From: Syngnathus acus
Taxonomy: Eukaryota; Chordata; Actinopteri; Syngnathiformes; Syngnathidae
NCBI RefSeq assembly: GCF_901709675.1
Contig: NC_051092.1
Location: 16,125,128 to 16,189,127 of the forward strand
Direction: 5' to 3'
DNA length: 64,000 nucleotides
The notes beneath the pieces are model-generated. The model was not told where the DNA came from. It was given only the letters and a program-made list of their open reading frames with translations, and searched no databases. A program made the position numbers and the translations under genes. Shown one piece after another: positions 9,914-21,026 of the stretch (the first letter of the stretch is position 1; each line of letters starts with the position of its first letter).

Positions 9914-12024
9914 ACTGCAAACTGACTTCTGATCTCCAGCTCCTACATGACTGGCTAAAAGTAAACCATCTACCGATCAATATAAAAAAAACTGAAATAA
10001 TGTATTTCCACTCCCCTAGGAAAAACATCTCCATAACTGTCCCCATTACTCTATCCGATCAAACTCTAGTAGTCACAAACACATATAAATATCTTGGAGT
10101 GCACTTAGACTCCCACCTCACCTACAAAAAACATGTTAACACTCTCACTAATAAGCTCAAACAGAACATGTATGTCTATAACAGGATCAGGCCATATCTC
10201 ACCAATAAGGTCTCAAATATTTATCTACATTCTATCATACTGTCTAACCCAGGGGTGGGCAAACTACGGCCCGCGGGCCACATCCGGCCCACGGGACCGT
10301 TTAATCCGGCCCGCCAACCCTGAATTAATTGTATTATTAAACTTTTTTTTTTGTCATTTTGCCTGCAATGACTGCGTTTCCCCAGTAGATGGGGAACCGC
10401 TCGCCTGCGCATTTACTACCGGAAGCCGTGTCAGAAAGCTCAGTGCACACTCACAAGTGCGTGTACGTACGTACTCAGTAGTACGGACATGGCGCACTCG
10501 CGCTCTATTTGTATCAGTCCCGAATTTAGAGCGTGGGCTGTGACGACAGCATTCTTGTAATTCGCTCGCTGAGCTTTCAGATACAGTTTTACGCTAAGCC
10601 ACCCACAAACCTTCCCCTGGAATCCTTCCATTAAAATGAGTGGCCCGAAGAAAAGAAGTGAGTGCCGAATGTTAAAGAGAGGCCAATTTGGCTCGACGTA
10701 CGCGACGTGACGTTCAGCCACATCAACCCGTCACAGATCGAGGTAAACGGATCTCTCCTAAGAATTGCCACAACAAATTTTACTCCAGACTATGAAAATG
10801 CACTGTGCACTAGCAAAAAAGAGAGACCAACAACACTGTTCCCACTGAAAATGAAGGGGAGGCTCTCAAGTTTGTTGTAAAAAAATGCATTTTGAATATG
10901 ATTTGTACACATAGCAGGTATTGAAACTAGCGACCATTCTCATTTTGAAACAATGCAGGATGCTCAAGGACATTGATGCACCACCTGCTTGCGACTAATC
11001 TTAACCTGTAAAGTTCTTAAGGCTTACTTTAAGGAAGTGTTTCCCGTTTCCTCACCTCTGTTACCAGGTGTTTGTGAGTTAAAACTCTGCTCTGATGTTC
11101 AGATACCCCTCACCGTGTTGCCGTTTTGATTACTTTATTTGGATGTATGCTTTCACCGATTCTTCAAGATGATATATTTGGTCAGAATGTTTGCTGTTTG
11201 ATGTGATCTCATAAGATAAACATCTTTCATTAATCTGACCTGCAGGCACTGAAGTGATGGAGACTGTTATTCATAATAACAGTGTCGTATTTTATGAGAA
11301 TCACTGATAGCAGTTTTTTTAGTGAATTTTTATTTTTTTTTTTTAATGCTGTTAATAAATGCATTTGTTTTAAAAAAAACTTGTTTGGAATATCCATGCT
11401 TTACTACCTACTAAAGGCCAAAATCTTTTATGCAATGACCTTTACAGGTCGCTTATATTACTTCACACAAACACTACATCCATCTGCTCCTGGTTCGGCC
11501 CTCCGGTACAAATTTAGAACCCAGTTCGGCCCGCGAGTCAAAAAGTTTGCCCACCCCTGGTCTAACCTATCATACTGTCTTCCCATTTGGTCTCTCACCA
11601 CAAAAGAAACTCTGGATCCTATAGCCAGACTACACAATAGAGCATACAAAATACATGGCAGACTATCAATCTGGACCCATCACTGCACGTCACTTGCACG
11701 CTCCAATGCACTAACCTTCCAGAATTACACAATTCTCATGGCAATAAAACTCTTCTATCAACTACACACAAATTCTCTCCCACCTATAGTTAATTCACTC
11801 ATCCCAGGCCGTAATGAAAGACAGGCCCGCATCACCCGCTCAGTTACACAGGACCTCATCCGAACCCCAGCATACCAAAACAATTTTGGTCTTAACTCAT
11901 TTATCCGCACATCTATTTTGATTTGGAATAAGATACCCCTTCAAATCAGATCAGCCACCTCTATTATGCAATTTAAACGGCTATACACATATTTTTTAAT
12001 AACAAACCAAACTTGCACCCATTA
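9838..12024 (+). pseudogene. LINE family 2 ORF2: RT catalytic end and C-terminus, interrupted
   Basis: The frame from 9838 holds IILYADDTVIF and YKYLGVHLDSHLTY, then meets the hAT at 10250. Beyond the hAT (from 11568) the coding resumes with YCLPIWSLTT and runs to the stop at 12022-12024 via NSLIPGRNER and NKIPLQIRSATS. This is the usual C-terminal tail of Jockey/CR1-group proteins. Confidence 0.85.
10250..11559 (+). mobile_element. Non-autonomous hAT (family F), copy 1
   Basis: It starts CAGGGGTGGGCAAACTACGG, ends TTTGCCCACCCCTG, and has the 8-bp duplication GTCTAACC at 10242-10249 and 11560-11567. The interior keeps ATGAGTGGCCCGAAGAAAAG near 10636, the start of a hAT transposase of the GTF2IRD2/ZBED-like type, and a piece reading FSHINPSQIEVNGSLLRIA. 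The middle of the transposase is gone, so it is a deletion derivative. A near-identical copy lies at 47881-49206 in reverse orientation. Confidence 0.92.
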
Positions 12025-12028
12025 ACAA

Positions 12029-12412
12029 TAAGATATATATATATATTGTATATATTGTATTGAAACGTATGTAATGTTATAGGAACCTGCTGTAAAACAG
12101 TTCTTGAACTGAGTCAGGCCAGTCCATGAAACTTTGATGTTACATGTCGACCTTTCCTTTAAATAAACTGAAACTGAAACTAACATAAAAGAAACAATAG
12201 GTGTGAATACAAAAAAAACATATGAATAAATTAAATTATACGACAGGTAAAAGAAAACAAGACACAAGGAAAACAAAGGTTAATATATATATAGTGTATA
12301 TATATATATATATATTGTGTGTATATATACGTATATATATATATATATATATATATGTGTACATGTCACACACACACGCGCGCACGCGCGCACACACACA
12401 CACACGCGTCAT
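12029..12412. repeat. (TA)n and (CA)n microsatellites
   Basis: AT dinucleotide runs occur at 12029-12050 and 12285-12355, followed by a CA/CG run at 12365-12410. Open frames across them are meaningless. Confidence 0.95.
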
Positions 12413-12559
12413 ATTTATATTATTTATAGGTTATTTTCTGTATGTCATTTATACTACATCTTAATGTAGTATTTACATGTTTGAAACTATTATTTATTGT
12501 TCTAATGATAACATATGCACTTTTATGGTTTAATATACACTTATTGATACACAAAAAAA

Positions 12560-12634
12560 AGGGTGACACTACTTCGCAGATTTTCACATATTTCGGGTGG
12601 TCTTGGAACCAATTATCCGCGATAAATGAGGGAC

Positions 12635-12684
<50 letters not shown>

Positions 12685-13063
12685 GTATATGTAGCTAAAG
12701 TATACATACTGTAAATATGTTTTTAGAAGTCTTTTATTACAACTTTTTTCTAACAAGGTACAAGTGTACATACTGTAAATATGTTTTTGGAACTCTTTTA
12801 TTATTATTTTTTTTTTAACAAAGTACAATACTGTAAATATGTTTTTAGAACTCTTATAACACCTTTTTTCATAAAAAGGTACAAGTGTATGTACTGCAGT
12901 TTGGGGACACTCCCTGCCTTCTGCTGGGGTGTGGGCAACTTTTGTGCTATTATTCCTCAATTTAGAAGGTTTATTTTGAATTTGTGAATTTTTTTGGGGG
13001 GGGGGAAACAATCTGCGATGTAATGAAGCCGCGATGTAGTGAGGGATTATTGAATATATATAC

Positions 13064-13110
<47 letters not shown>
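12560..13110. repeat. Two pogo/Tigger-like ends, a 61-bp tandem repeat and (TA)n
   Basis: Terminus-like blocks CCGCGATAAATGAGGGACTA (12618-12637) and GCGATGTAGTGAGGGATTAT (13030-13050) are two right-hand ends in the same orientation. Between them CTGTAAATATGTTTTT recurs at 12709, 12772 and 12831. Long TA runs lie at 12639-12690 and 13055-13110, at what would be the TA targets of these elements. Confidence 0.7.
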
Positions 13111-13114
<4 letters not shown>

Positions 13115-13149
13115 TGTATTAAACAGATCTTAATTAAAAGCTAAATAAT

Positions 13150-13734
13150 AACCTATGCCTTGAGCCGATTCCTTAATACATGAACATTCTTTGTGGCCCT
13201 GAGGCTCGAAGGCGGGCTATGTATTCTACAGACGGGGACCGTAAAACTGCAACGATACCTGACAGCTGGGATAATTTAAAAGCCGGTACCAGAGGACCTC
13301 AGAGGTTGCGAGGGTTCACATGGTAAAAGAACAACGCCTTCTTTCTCTGGGCCTCAGGACCAATACTTAAAACCTCAATTTTGTCCTGGTTAAGATGGAG
13401 AAATTCATGATTTGATGTCAAGGATACAGTTAAAAAAAGGCATCCATTGGTCTGTTGTCATCAGGAGACACAGTGTCCAGTTTTCTATCATCAGCGTAGC
13501 TGTGGAAGCTCACTTTGTGTCTCCTGATGACACTGCCAAGAGGGAGCATACAAAGATTGAACAATACGGGACCTAAAATAGAAACTTGAGGCACACCACA
13601 TGTTACTTCATAGACCTCCGAGGAGTTTACAATAAATCTTCTATCGATGAGGTATGATAACAAACATTTATGTATATCACCAGATAGGCCAGCTAGGTAT
13701 TGTAGTTCATTGAAAAAAATTGTGTGGTCTACTG
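13150..13734 (-). pseudogene. LINE reverse-transcriptase fragment
   Basis: On the minus strand 13734-13430 reads VDHTIFFNELQYLAGLSG, then a motif close to GVPQGSILGP (here GVPQVSILGPVLFNL) and FHSYADD, typical RT motifs of an L2/CR1-type LINE. Past 13430 the sequence still resembles the following RT region but is broken by stops. It is truncated on its 5' side exactly where the hAT at 13735 begins. Confidence 0.8.
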
Positions 13735-14300
13735 TAGTGGTCCCCAACCTTTTTTGCGCTACAGACCGGTTACGGGTCAGAAATATTTTTGCGGACCGGC
13801 CTTTATATAAATAAATAATACATTTGTATAATTAAATAATAAAAAAAAATTGCGGACCGGCCTTTATATAAATAAATAATACATTTATATAAATAAATAA
13901 TACATTTTTAATAAATACCGTAATTTTCGGACTATAAGTCGCGGTTTTTTTCATAGTTTGGGTGGGGGGGTGACTTATACTCAGGAGCGACATATGTGTT
14001 TTTTTTCAAAAATGTTCAAAAAAAAAATGAAACCGCGATAAACGAACCGCAATGTAGCAAGGGATTACTGTAATTTCAATTCAAGTGACGTCAGCAGCGC
14101 GACGTCCGTCAGCAGCGCGACGTCAGCAGCGCGACGTCAGCAGGGCGACGCGGCGTTGTTTACATAAAGGACAAAGATTGACTCGACGGAGCTCTCTTTC
14201 ACTTCCGTGGATTGAAGTCGGGGGCCGGCGCTCGGCCGGGTGGCTGTCCGGGGACGGTGGATGGGGCTCGGTCATGGCTTTTACGCACGCCCGGTCCTAT

Positions 14301-15890
14301 TCTATGGAGCTCTCTTCCATTTCCGTGGCTGGAAGTCCACGCCGCCACACGCCTGGAAGTCTGTTTTGTTAAATAAAGAGCCGTTTACCAAACCCACGTC
14401 TTTCCTTGAACTTTGTTAACGCTACAATATAGTTATATAGTAGATCTGTGGAATAACAACGAGGCTGACGTCAGGGCGCACGCACGCGCGGCGTTGTTGA
14501 CAAAGGACGAGGAATTTGATCGATGGATTTAATGATTTAGAGTGCACAGATGGTTTGATAACATTATTGCTTATATAATAGTTATTTGATATATAATTTA
14601 TATATCGTTATATGGGCCTGTGGAATATTTTGAAGTGCAAGAGCCGTCAGCGGCGCGCACGCATTGTTGACAAAGGACGATTGATGGATTTAATGAATTG
14701 GAATGACACAGATGGTTTTATTAACGTGTTGTTTATGTAATAGTTTTTTGAATAACTCTGAATTTTACGTCAGGGCCGTTCTCAGCTCTTAGTTTGTGTT
14801 TATGTCACGTTAGCATACCTATCGTCTATGGAGCTCTCTTCCATTTCCGTGGCTGGAAGTCCACGCCGCCACACGCCTGTAAGTTTGTTTTGTTAAATAA
14901 AGAGCCGTTTACCAAACCCACGTCTTTCCTTGAACTTTGTTAACGCTACAATATATTTATATAGTAGATCTGTGGAATAACGACGAGGCTGACGTCAGGG
15001 CGCACGCACGCGCGGCGTTGTTGACAAAGGACGAGGAATTTGATCGATGGATTTAATGATTTAGAGCAGTGGTCCCCAACCTTTTTTGCGCCACGGACCG
15101 GTTACATGTCAGACCGGCATTTATATAAATAAATAATACATTTATATAAATAAATAAATAATACATTTATAATAAATATATAAATACGATGAAATAAAAT
15201 GATACGACTGACATAAAAACAAGTACAAATGACAAAAATAAAACTCACCATTACGTTGAATTAGTGGGAGCACTGAGTTTGTTTCTCAGAAACGAGCCGG
15301 TCCCATCTAGACGTAATCGGAGACAATGACACCCGAAGTGATTAAGGTTTGTCTTTTATTGCAGGATGCTTGGTCTCCATGTGTTGAAGCAGTTTTGAAT
15401 GCTTCATTGCCTGGTTAGTTAGCCTGTCGCCACATATTAGCTCGACTGGGGAAACATGTCACGTGACCGGGACGAGTGTCTTGACCTGAATTAATTGATC
15501 GTCGATAAAAAAAAAAAACAATTCTGTGCGGCTTGGCGGCCCGGTACCAAGTGACCCACGGACCGGTACCGGTCCGCGGCCCGGTGGTTGGGGACCACTG
15601 ATTTAGAGTGCACAGATGGTTTGATAACATTATTGCTTATATAATAGTTATTTGATATATAATTTATATATCGTTATATGGGCCTGTGGAATATTTTGAA
15701 GTGCAAGAGCCGTCAGCGGCGCGCACGCATTGTTGACAAAGGACGATTGATGGATTTAATGAATTGGAGTGACACAGATGGTTTTATTAACGTGTTATTT
15801 ATGTAATAGTTTTTTGAATAACTCTGAATTTTACGTCAGGGCTGTTCTCAGCTCTTAGTTTGTGTTTATGTCACGTTAGCATACCTATCG
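14301..15890. repeat. 524-bp tandem duplication within A/D copy 2
   Basis: The segment starting TCTATGGAGCTCTCTTCC at 14301 is repeated from 14825, and both copies run to CACGTTAGCATACCTATCG. The second copy is lengthened by the inner hAT. The two copies differ at few sites, so the duplication is recent. Confidence 0.85.
15067..15600. mobile_element. Inner hAT (family E), complete
   Basis: Termini are CAGTGGTCCCCAACC and GGTTGGGGACCACTG, and the 8-bp duplication ATTTAGAG lies at 15059-15066 and 15601-15608. It is a 534-bp non-autonomous copy of the same family as the outer element of this nest. Confidence 0.95.
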
Positions 15891-16847
15891 TTTAGCCTGT
15901 TGTTGCTCGTTCATGACTGTTCTTGGTGTTGGATTTTGTCGAATAAATTGCCCCCCAAAATGCGACTTATACTCCGGAGCGACTTATATATGTTTTTTTT
16001 CACTTTTTTGGGCATTTTATGGCTGGTGCGACTTATACTCCGGTGCGACTTATAGTCCGAAAATTACGGTATATATAAATACGATGAAATAAAATGATAC
16101 GACTGGCATAAAAACAAATATAAACCACATAAAAATAAAACTCACCATTACGTTGAATTATTGGTAGCACCGAGCTTGTTTCTCAGAAACGAGCCGGTCC
16201 CATCTAGGCGTAATCGGAGACAATGACACCCAAAGTGGTTAAGGTTTGTGTTTTGATGCAGGATGCTTGGTCTCCATGTGCCAAAGCAGTTTTGAAGGCT
16301 TCATTGCCTCGTTAACTAGCACATATGCCGAGTGCGCTTGGCGTGTCAGAGTCACCTGAGGCGATAAATCCATATTTTAAGTAGTCTTTTAAATGCAGCT
16401 TTCCTTTTCTTAGAAGTAGTAGCCTCTTCTTCTTCAGTCTCCTCATTGGGCTTTTTTCCCTTTCCGAAGAAGCTTTCCAAACATCTCTGTTTCTTGCTCA
16501 TATTTGCTTGCTTTGCGGGCTCGCATGAGGTGACATGTCACGTGACCGAGACGAGCGTCTTGACCTGAACCGACGGATGTAATTGGGAGAGAATCGTCAG
16601 TTATTTTTTATATTTTTCAAAATAAATTCTCACTCTTTTTTACTAGCTTTGCGGGCTCGACTGAGGAGACATGTCACGTGACCAGGACGAGCATCTTCAC
16701 CTGAATTAATTGATCGTCAATTAGAATTTTCTTTTTTTTTTTTTCTGTGCGGCTTGGCGGCCCGGTACCAAGTGACTCGCGGACCGGGGGTTGGGGACCC
16801 CTGCTTTAGACAGAAAAACCCAGGCTCTGACAGTATTGCTTTGGCAG

Positions 16848-16965
16848 CCCTGAAATGATGGGTCATCCAGAGCTGCTGTATGACATGAAGGGGGAAGAGC
16901 TGGAACCTCTGATCTCTCCTGAGGGACTAGAGCAACTTCAGACCAAATATGTCTCAAGTGTTCGG
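16848..16965 (+). CDS. exoc3l1: exoc3l1 internal exon (window exon 4)
   Basis: The acceptor is GCTTTGGCAG and the donor CGG|GTGAG. The first base completes Ser with the AG of the previous exon. The 39 codons read PEMMGHPELL, then LEPLISPEGLEQLQ and SVR. The EMMG and LEPLL-type blocks followed by an EQL helix are shared with EXOC3 and, more closely, EXOC3L1. The upstream intron is filled with transposons up to 44 bp from the acceptor, which leaves little room for a branch point and polypyrimidine tract in host-derived sequence. Confidence 0.93.
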
Positions 16966-17118
16966 GTGAGTACTATACGAACAACATACACCAAATCAGT
17001 TGTCTTATCGAATGAATATTGAAATATTGTATTCAATGGTATACAGTGCATACTTTCCCTGTTCAATAAAATATGCAGTAGGAGCCCATCATCTTTCTGG
17101 TTGTTCTTCCTACTGTAG

Positions 17119-17244
17119 AAGAGTGTGTCTGAATGGATGCATAAAGCTCTGCAGGTGGAGCTGCAAGACTGGCAAAGGGACCAGGAGCCAGAGACAAACC
17201 ATGAAGGTTTCTACCAAACCAGCCTACCAACTATCATCACTCAG
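17119..17244 (+). CDS. exoc3l1: exoc3l1 internal exon (window exon 5)
   Basis: Forty-two codons in phase 0 between TACTGTAG and GTAACC. The peptide includes KSVSEWMHKAL, DWQRDQEPE and FYQTSLPTIITQ. SVSxWLxxAL, then a charged DW block and Y-Y/Q-P-I/A-I, is the Sec6-domain signature; the SVSQW version is that of EXOC3L1. The intron before it (153 bp) is short and free of transposons. Confidence 0.95.
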
Positions 17245-17305
17245 GTAACCGACTTTTAATTGAATCTGTGCAGTCAAACACAGTCCAACCATACGCCTAC
17301 AAAAT

Positions 17306-17500
17306 ACAGTCGAATGCAAATTTTGGGCACCCCTGATCATTTTCAAGATATTTCTTTATAAATCATTGGTTGTTCAGATCAGCAATTTCAGTTAAATATA
17401 TCATATAGCAGACAAACAGTGATATTTGAGAAGTGAAATGAAGTTCATAGGATTTGCAGAAAGTGTGCAATCATTACTTAAACAAAAGATTAACGTTTGT
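17306..17500. repeat. Possible mariner-like MITE
   Basis: The block beginning ACAGTCGAATGCAAATTTTG and containing GGGCACCCCTGATCATTTTC resembles a widespread fish mariner-type repeat. I could not define its second end, which may be overwritten by the adjacent LINE fragment. Confidence 0.4.
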
Positions 17501-17621
17501 TTAATCCGCACCAGGATTCTTTTGTGTGTATTCACACCTGTAGAAAGGTCTGGACCAGCGTTACAATCGAACCTTGGTCCGTTTAAAGCGGACCAAACAG
17601 TCAGGACTGCATACACCCTGA

Positions 17622-17794
17622 GGTTTGACCTCCTCTCCAGCACCCCTGAATAAATCTTACCGGGTAGGCTGAGGAATGTAATTCCTCTGTAAGTGGAACA
17701 CACTCTCCGGTCCCCCTTCTTAGAAATGGGGACCACCACCCTGGCCGATAATCCTGAGGTACTGTCCCCACGCAGTGATGTAGAGGTGTGTCAG
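17622..17794 (-). pseudogene. LINE family 1 RT fragment
   Basis: The minus-strand frame reads VVPISKKGDRRVCSTYRGIT and LSLPGKIYSGVLERR, matching the LINE at 2121-5474 (positions 3380-3500 there). It is a short internal relic with no 3' tail. Confidence 0.85.
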
Positions 17795-18264
17795 TGTCAG
17801 GTCTAAATACATTATTTTACACACTAAAACAAAGAGGAGAAGACAACCAGTGTTTGTTTTATTCGTAAGGAGAATTACGTAGAAGGCCCAGTTACAGTCC
17901 TCCACCAATTCTGCGCTCTTCTTCCGCTATCTCCTCTTTTTATTTTGGGTTGCCCTGGTTACAAAAGGCGTTGCTACACTAAAGGGAGGGGAGATTGTGG
18001 CTGTAGCAACGCTGATTAGCTAAGGAATGTTATGTGGTGCCAGGCCTTGGCCGATTCGTGACTCCAGCAGTTAGGTTGCAGTCTATCCTGCTCCTCCTCA
18101 GCCGGTTGGCTGCTGGTTGGCTGACTCGTCCTTGATGAGATATCTCGAAGCGTGTTGAGTGCCGTTTTCCTGTGGAACAATGCAACTTTCTTGCTAATTT
18201 TCACACAATACTAATATTGAGTAAATATGGGATAACTTATATGCAACTACTTCAACAGATATGT
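17795..18264. other. Unassigned intronic DNA, LTR-like
   Basis: It contains TGTTTTATTCGTAAGG and other features reminiscent of an LTR on the minus strand, but I found no TG..CA boundaries with a 5-bp duplication, so it is left unassigned. Confidence 0.3.
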
Positions 18265-18658
18265 CTTTTCTGCAGAGATGGGGACTCGAGTCACTGTGAC
18301 TTGGACTCGAGTCGACTCGAGTCGCTGTTTTGATGACTTGTGACTTGACTTGACAAAAAATGAAAAAACTTGAGACTCGACTTGGACTTGGAAGTTAAAG
18401 ACTCGGGACTTGACTTGACTTGACTTGAGACACGATGACTTGAATGACTTCAGTGTTATTTAGTTTATGTTTTCAGTTTGAATATAAAATTAATAATACA
18501 TTTAAAAAAATAATATCGATAACACGGTAGGAGCGCAGGCTGAGAATGGCGTTGTCATGATTGGATCACTACCCTGTCAATCAATCAGTCATGCCCTCTC
18601 TACCTACCGAACGTGTTTATTGGAGAATCACGCCCCTTTATATCAGACATGCGCAAAC

Positions 18659-18871
18659 ATGTCAGCGGGGGCGGGAGCAGTACCGCGAGGCATCACCTTC
18701 GGCTATCGCAATTACTTTTATGACGGCAAAAGACGGACAGCACAGTGCGAGATATGCAACAAAAACATTTCGGACAGCCAGACGACAACTTCAAACTTTG
18801 TCCGTCATTTGAAGAGCCATTCTGCCAAATATAAGTGCTTTTCATTTATCAAAATAGGTGTGTATATATAG
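18659..18871 (+). pseudogene. BED-type zinc finger fragment of element J
   Basis: A 70-codon frame starts MSAGAGAVPRG and contains YFYDGKRRTAQCEICNKNIS and FVRHLKSH. This gives Cys-x2-Cys and His-x4-His ligands, as in the N-terminal BED finger of hAT transposases and ZBED genes, which bind the transposon ends. The catalytic domain is absent here. An inverted copy of the same length is at 22436-22648. Confidence 0.75.
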
Positions 18872-19015
18872 CTTTAATGCAATGAATATGATGATGAGAC
18901 TGAATTAAGTAAATATGATTTACCGTAATTTTCGGACTATAAGTCGCACCGGAGTATAAGTCGCACCAGCCATAAAATGCCCAAAAAAGTGAAAAAAACC
19001 ATATACCGTAATTTT

Positions 19016-19175
19016 CGGACTATAAGTCGCACCGGAGTATAAGTCGCACCAGCCATAAAATGCTCAAAAAAGTGAAAAAAAAACATATATATGTATATAA
19101 GTCGCTCCTGAGTATAAGTCGCCCCCCCCACCCAAACTATGAAAAAAACCGCGACTTATAGTCCGAAAATTACGG
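19016..19175. mobile_element. A-type MITE, 160 bp, inserted in an A/D element
   Basis: It has the same termini as its host (CCGTAATTTTCGGACTATAA and inverse) and TA at 19014-19015 and 19176-19177. The uninterrupted site CATATATAAGTCG is present in the mirror arm near 22300. It is therefore a self-insertion of the family into itself. Confidence 0.85.
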
Positions 19176-19522
19176 TATAAGTCGCTCCGGAGTATAAGTC
19201 GCATTTTGGGGGGCAATTTATTCGACAAAATCCAACACCAAGAACAGTCATGAACGAGCAACAACAGGCTAAACGATAGCTATGCTAACGTGACATAAAC
19301 ACAAACTAAGAGCTGAGAACTGCCCTGACGTAAAATTCAGAGTTATTCAAAAAACTATTGCATAAATAACACGTTAATAAAACCATCTGCGTCACTCCAA
19401 TTCATTAAATCCATCAATCGTCCTTTGTCAACAATGCGTGCGCGCCGCTGACGGCTCTTGCACTTAAAAATATTCCACAGGCCCATATAACGATATATAA
19501 ATTATATATCAAATAACTATTA

Positions 19523-20882
19523 CCGTATTTTCCGCCCTAAAAGGCGCACCGGGTTATAAGGCGCACCTTCAATGAACAGCCCATTTTAAAACTTTGTCCA
19601 TATATAAGGCGCACCGGATTATAAGGCGCATAAAATAGAAGCTATACTGCATCAAACTGAGGTTGACTAGGGTTGCGGTATGCATCCACTAGCCAATAAC
19701 CAACGAGCCCTCTGTAAACAATCGCGTTTCTCAAACGATCTCCTATAAAATGATCAGAACTGACTAAAGTTCGATCTAACGCATTGGTACTACTTACCTA
19801 TGTTTCCCTTCCATATCGATCCGTAGATTTACTCGAAACATTAACAGAGCAGCCTATTTTGACATGAAATAGCCTGGTACGTATAGCAGCTATCGCAATA
19901 GCATTAGCCATCCGCAAAGTCTCACGAGCCTCAGCTCGCAATCTCCCATGAGCCTCAGCAAAGTGTAAACAATCGCGTTTCTCAAACGATCTCCTATAAA
20001 ATGATCGGAACTGACTAAAGTTCGATCTAACGCATTGGTACTACTTACCTATGTTTCCCTTCCATATCGATCCGTAGATTTACTCGAAACATTAACAGAG
20101 CAGCCTATTTTGACATGAAATAGCCTGGTACGTATAGCAGCTATCGCAATAGCATTAGCCATCCGCAAAGTCTCACGAGCCTCAGCTCGCAATCTCCCAT
20201 GAGCCTCAGCAAAGTGTAAACAATCGCGTTTCTCAAACAATCTCCTATAAAATGATCGGAACTGACTAAAGTTCGATCTAACGCATTGGTACTACTTACC
20301 TATGTTTCCCTTCCATATCGATCCGTAGATTTACTCGAAACATTAACAGAGCAGCCTATTTTGACATGAAATAGCCTGGTACGTATAGCAGCTATCGCAA
20401 TAGCATTAGCCATCCGCAAAGTCTCACGAGCCTCAGCTCGCAATCTCCCATGAGCCTCAGCAAAGTGTAAACAATCGCGTTTCTCAAACGATCTCCTATA
20501 AAATGATCGGAACTGACTAAAGTTCGATCTAACGCATTGGTACTACTTACCTATGTTTCCCTTCCATTTCGATCCGTAGATTTACTCGGAACATTAACAG
20601 AGCAGCCTATTTTGACATGAAATAGCCTCGCGGGTACAACAGCTATTCGGTGACGCCCCCTGACTACAGTTGCCGTAATGCTGGGAAGCGATGCGACCTT
20701 GTAATTTACTAGTCGTACTAAAACGCACTGAAACATTTTGGCAGAGCACTGTGTACAACCAGTATGGATCAACAAATTCATCAGTTGATCCATATATAAG
20801 GCGCACTGGCCTATAAGGCGCACTGTCGGCTTTTGAGAAAATTTTAGGTTTTTAGGTGCACCTTTTAGGGCGGAAAATACGG
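19523..20882. mobile_element. Family B DNA transposon with a 251-bp internal array
   Basis: Inverted repeats of about 30 bp start CCGTATTTTCCGCCCTAAAA. TA flanks lie at 19521-19522 and 20883-20884, and the empty site ACTATTATATAAGC is preserved at 14576 and 15642 on the other strand. It has motif pairs TAAAAGGCGC/TATAAGGCGC 17 bp apart at each end and no coding capacity. Confidence 0.9.
19719..20640. repeat. 251-bp tandem array in family B
   Basis: CAATCGCGTTTCTCAAAC recurs at 19719, 19970, 20221 and 20472, an exact 251-bp period over three full units and a partial fourth. The units differ by only a few substitutions, suggesting recent homogenisation. Confidence 0.95.
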
Positions 20883-21026
20883 TATATAAGCAATAATGTT
20901 ATCAAACCATCTGTGCACTCTAAATCATTAAATCCATCGATCAAATTCCTCGTCCTTTGTCAACATCGCCGCGCGTGCGCCCTGACGTCAGCCTCGTCGT
21001 TATTCCACAGATCTACTATATAACTA

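Larger units (their letters stand above)
7216..12182 (+). mobile_element. CR1/L2-like LINE (family 2), split by a hAT
   Basis: From left to right it holds the end of an esterase-like ORF1 (7223-7426), an APE endonuclease, a reverse transcriptase, a 1.3-kb hAT insertion (10250-11559), the end of ORF2 (to 12024), a 3' UTR and a (TGAAAC)n tail at 12164-12182. The 5' end is truncated exactly at the TSD of the adjacent hAT MITE. It is rich in A/C and unlike family 1. Confidence 0.85.
13918..16069 (+). mobile_element. A/D-type DNA transposon, copy 2 (complete)
   Basis: It begins CCGTAATTTTCGGACTATAA and ends with the inverse, flanked by TA at 13916-13917 and 16070-16071. The uninterrupted host sequence AATAAATATATAAATACG is present in the sister E element at 15172, which proves a 2-bp TA duplication. 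The interior has a GC-rich repeat region, one 118-bp unit, an AATAAA-bearing block and a 524-bp direct duplication. It has no coding capacity. An inner hAT sits at 15067-15600. Confidence 0.9.
13735..16803. mobile_element. Outer hAT (family E) split by an A/D element
   Basis: The left end reads TAGTGGTCCCCAACC and the right end GGTTGGGGACCCCTG, imperfect inverted repeats of the CAGTGGTCCCCAACC type. The E interior (AAATACGATGAAATAAAATG and GAAACGAGCCGGTCCCATCTA) is split by the A/D element at 13918. Flanks do not give a clean 8-bp duplication, so the ends may have been reshaped. The right end lies 44 bp upstream of an exoc3l1 exon. Confidence 0.75.

Noticed and set aside
12222-12714. Frames rich in Tyr-Ile repeats
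   Set aside because: They are translations of (TA)n microsatellites and lack any other signal.
17795-18264. Solo LTR
   Set aside because: No pair of TG..CA boundaries with a matching 5-bp duplication was found.
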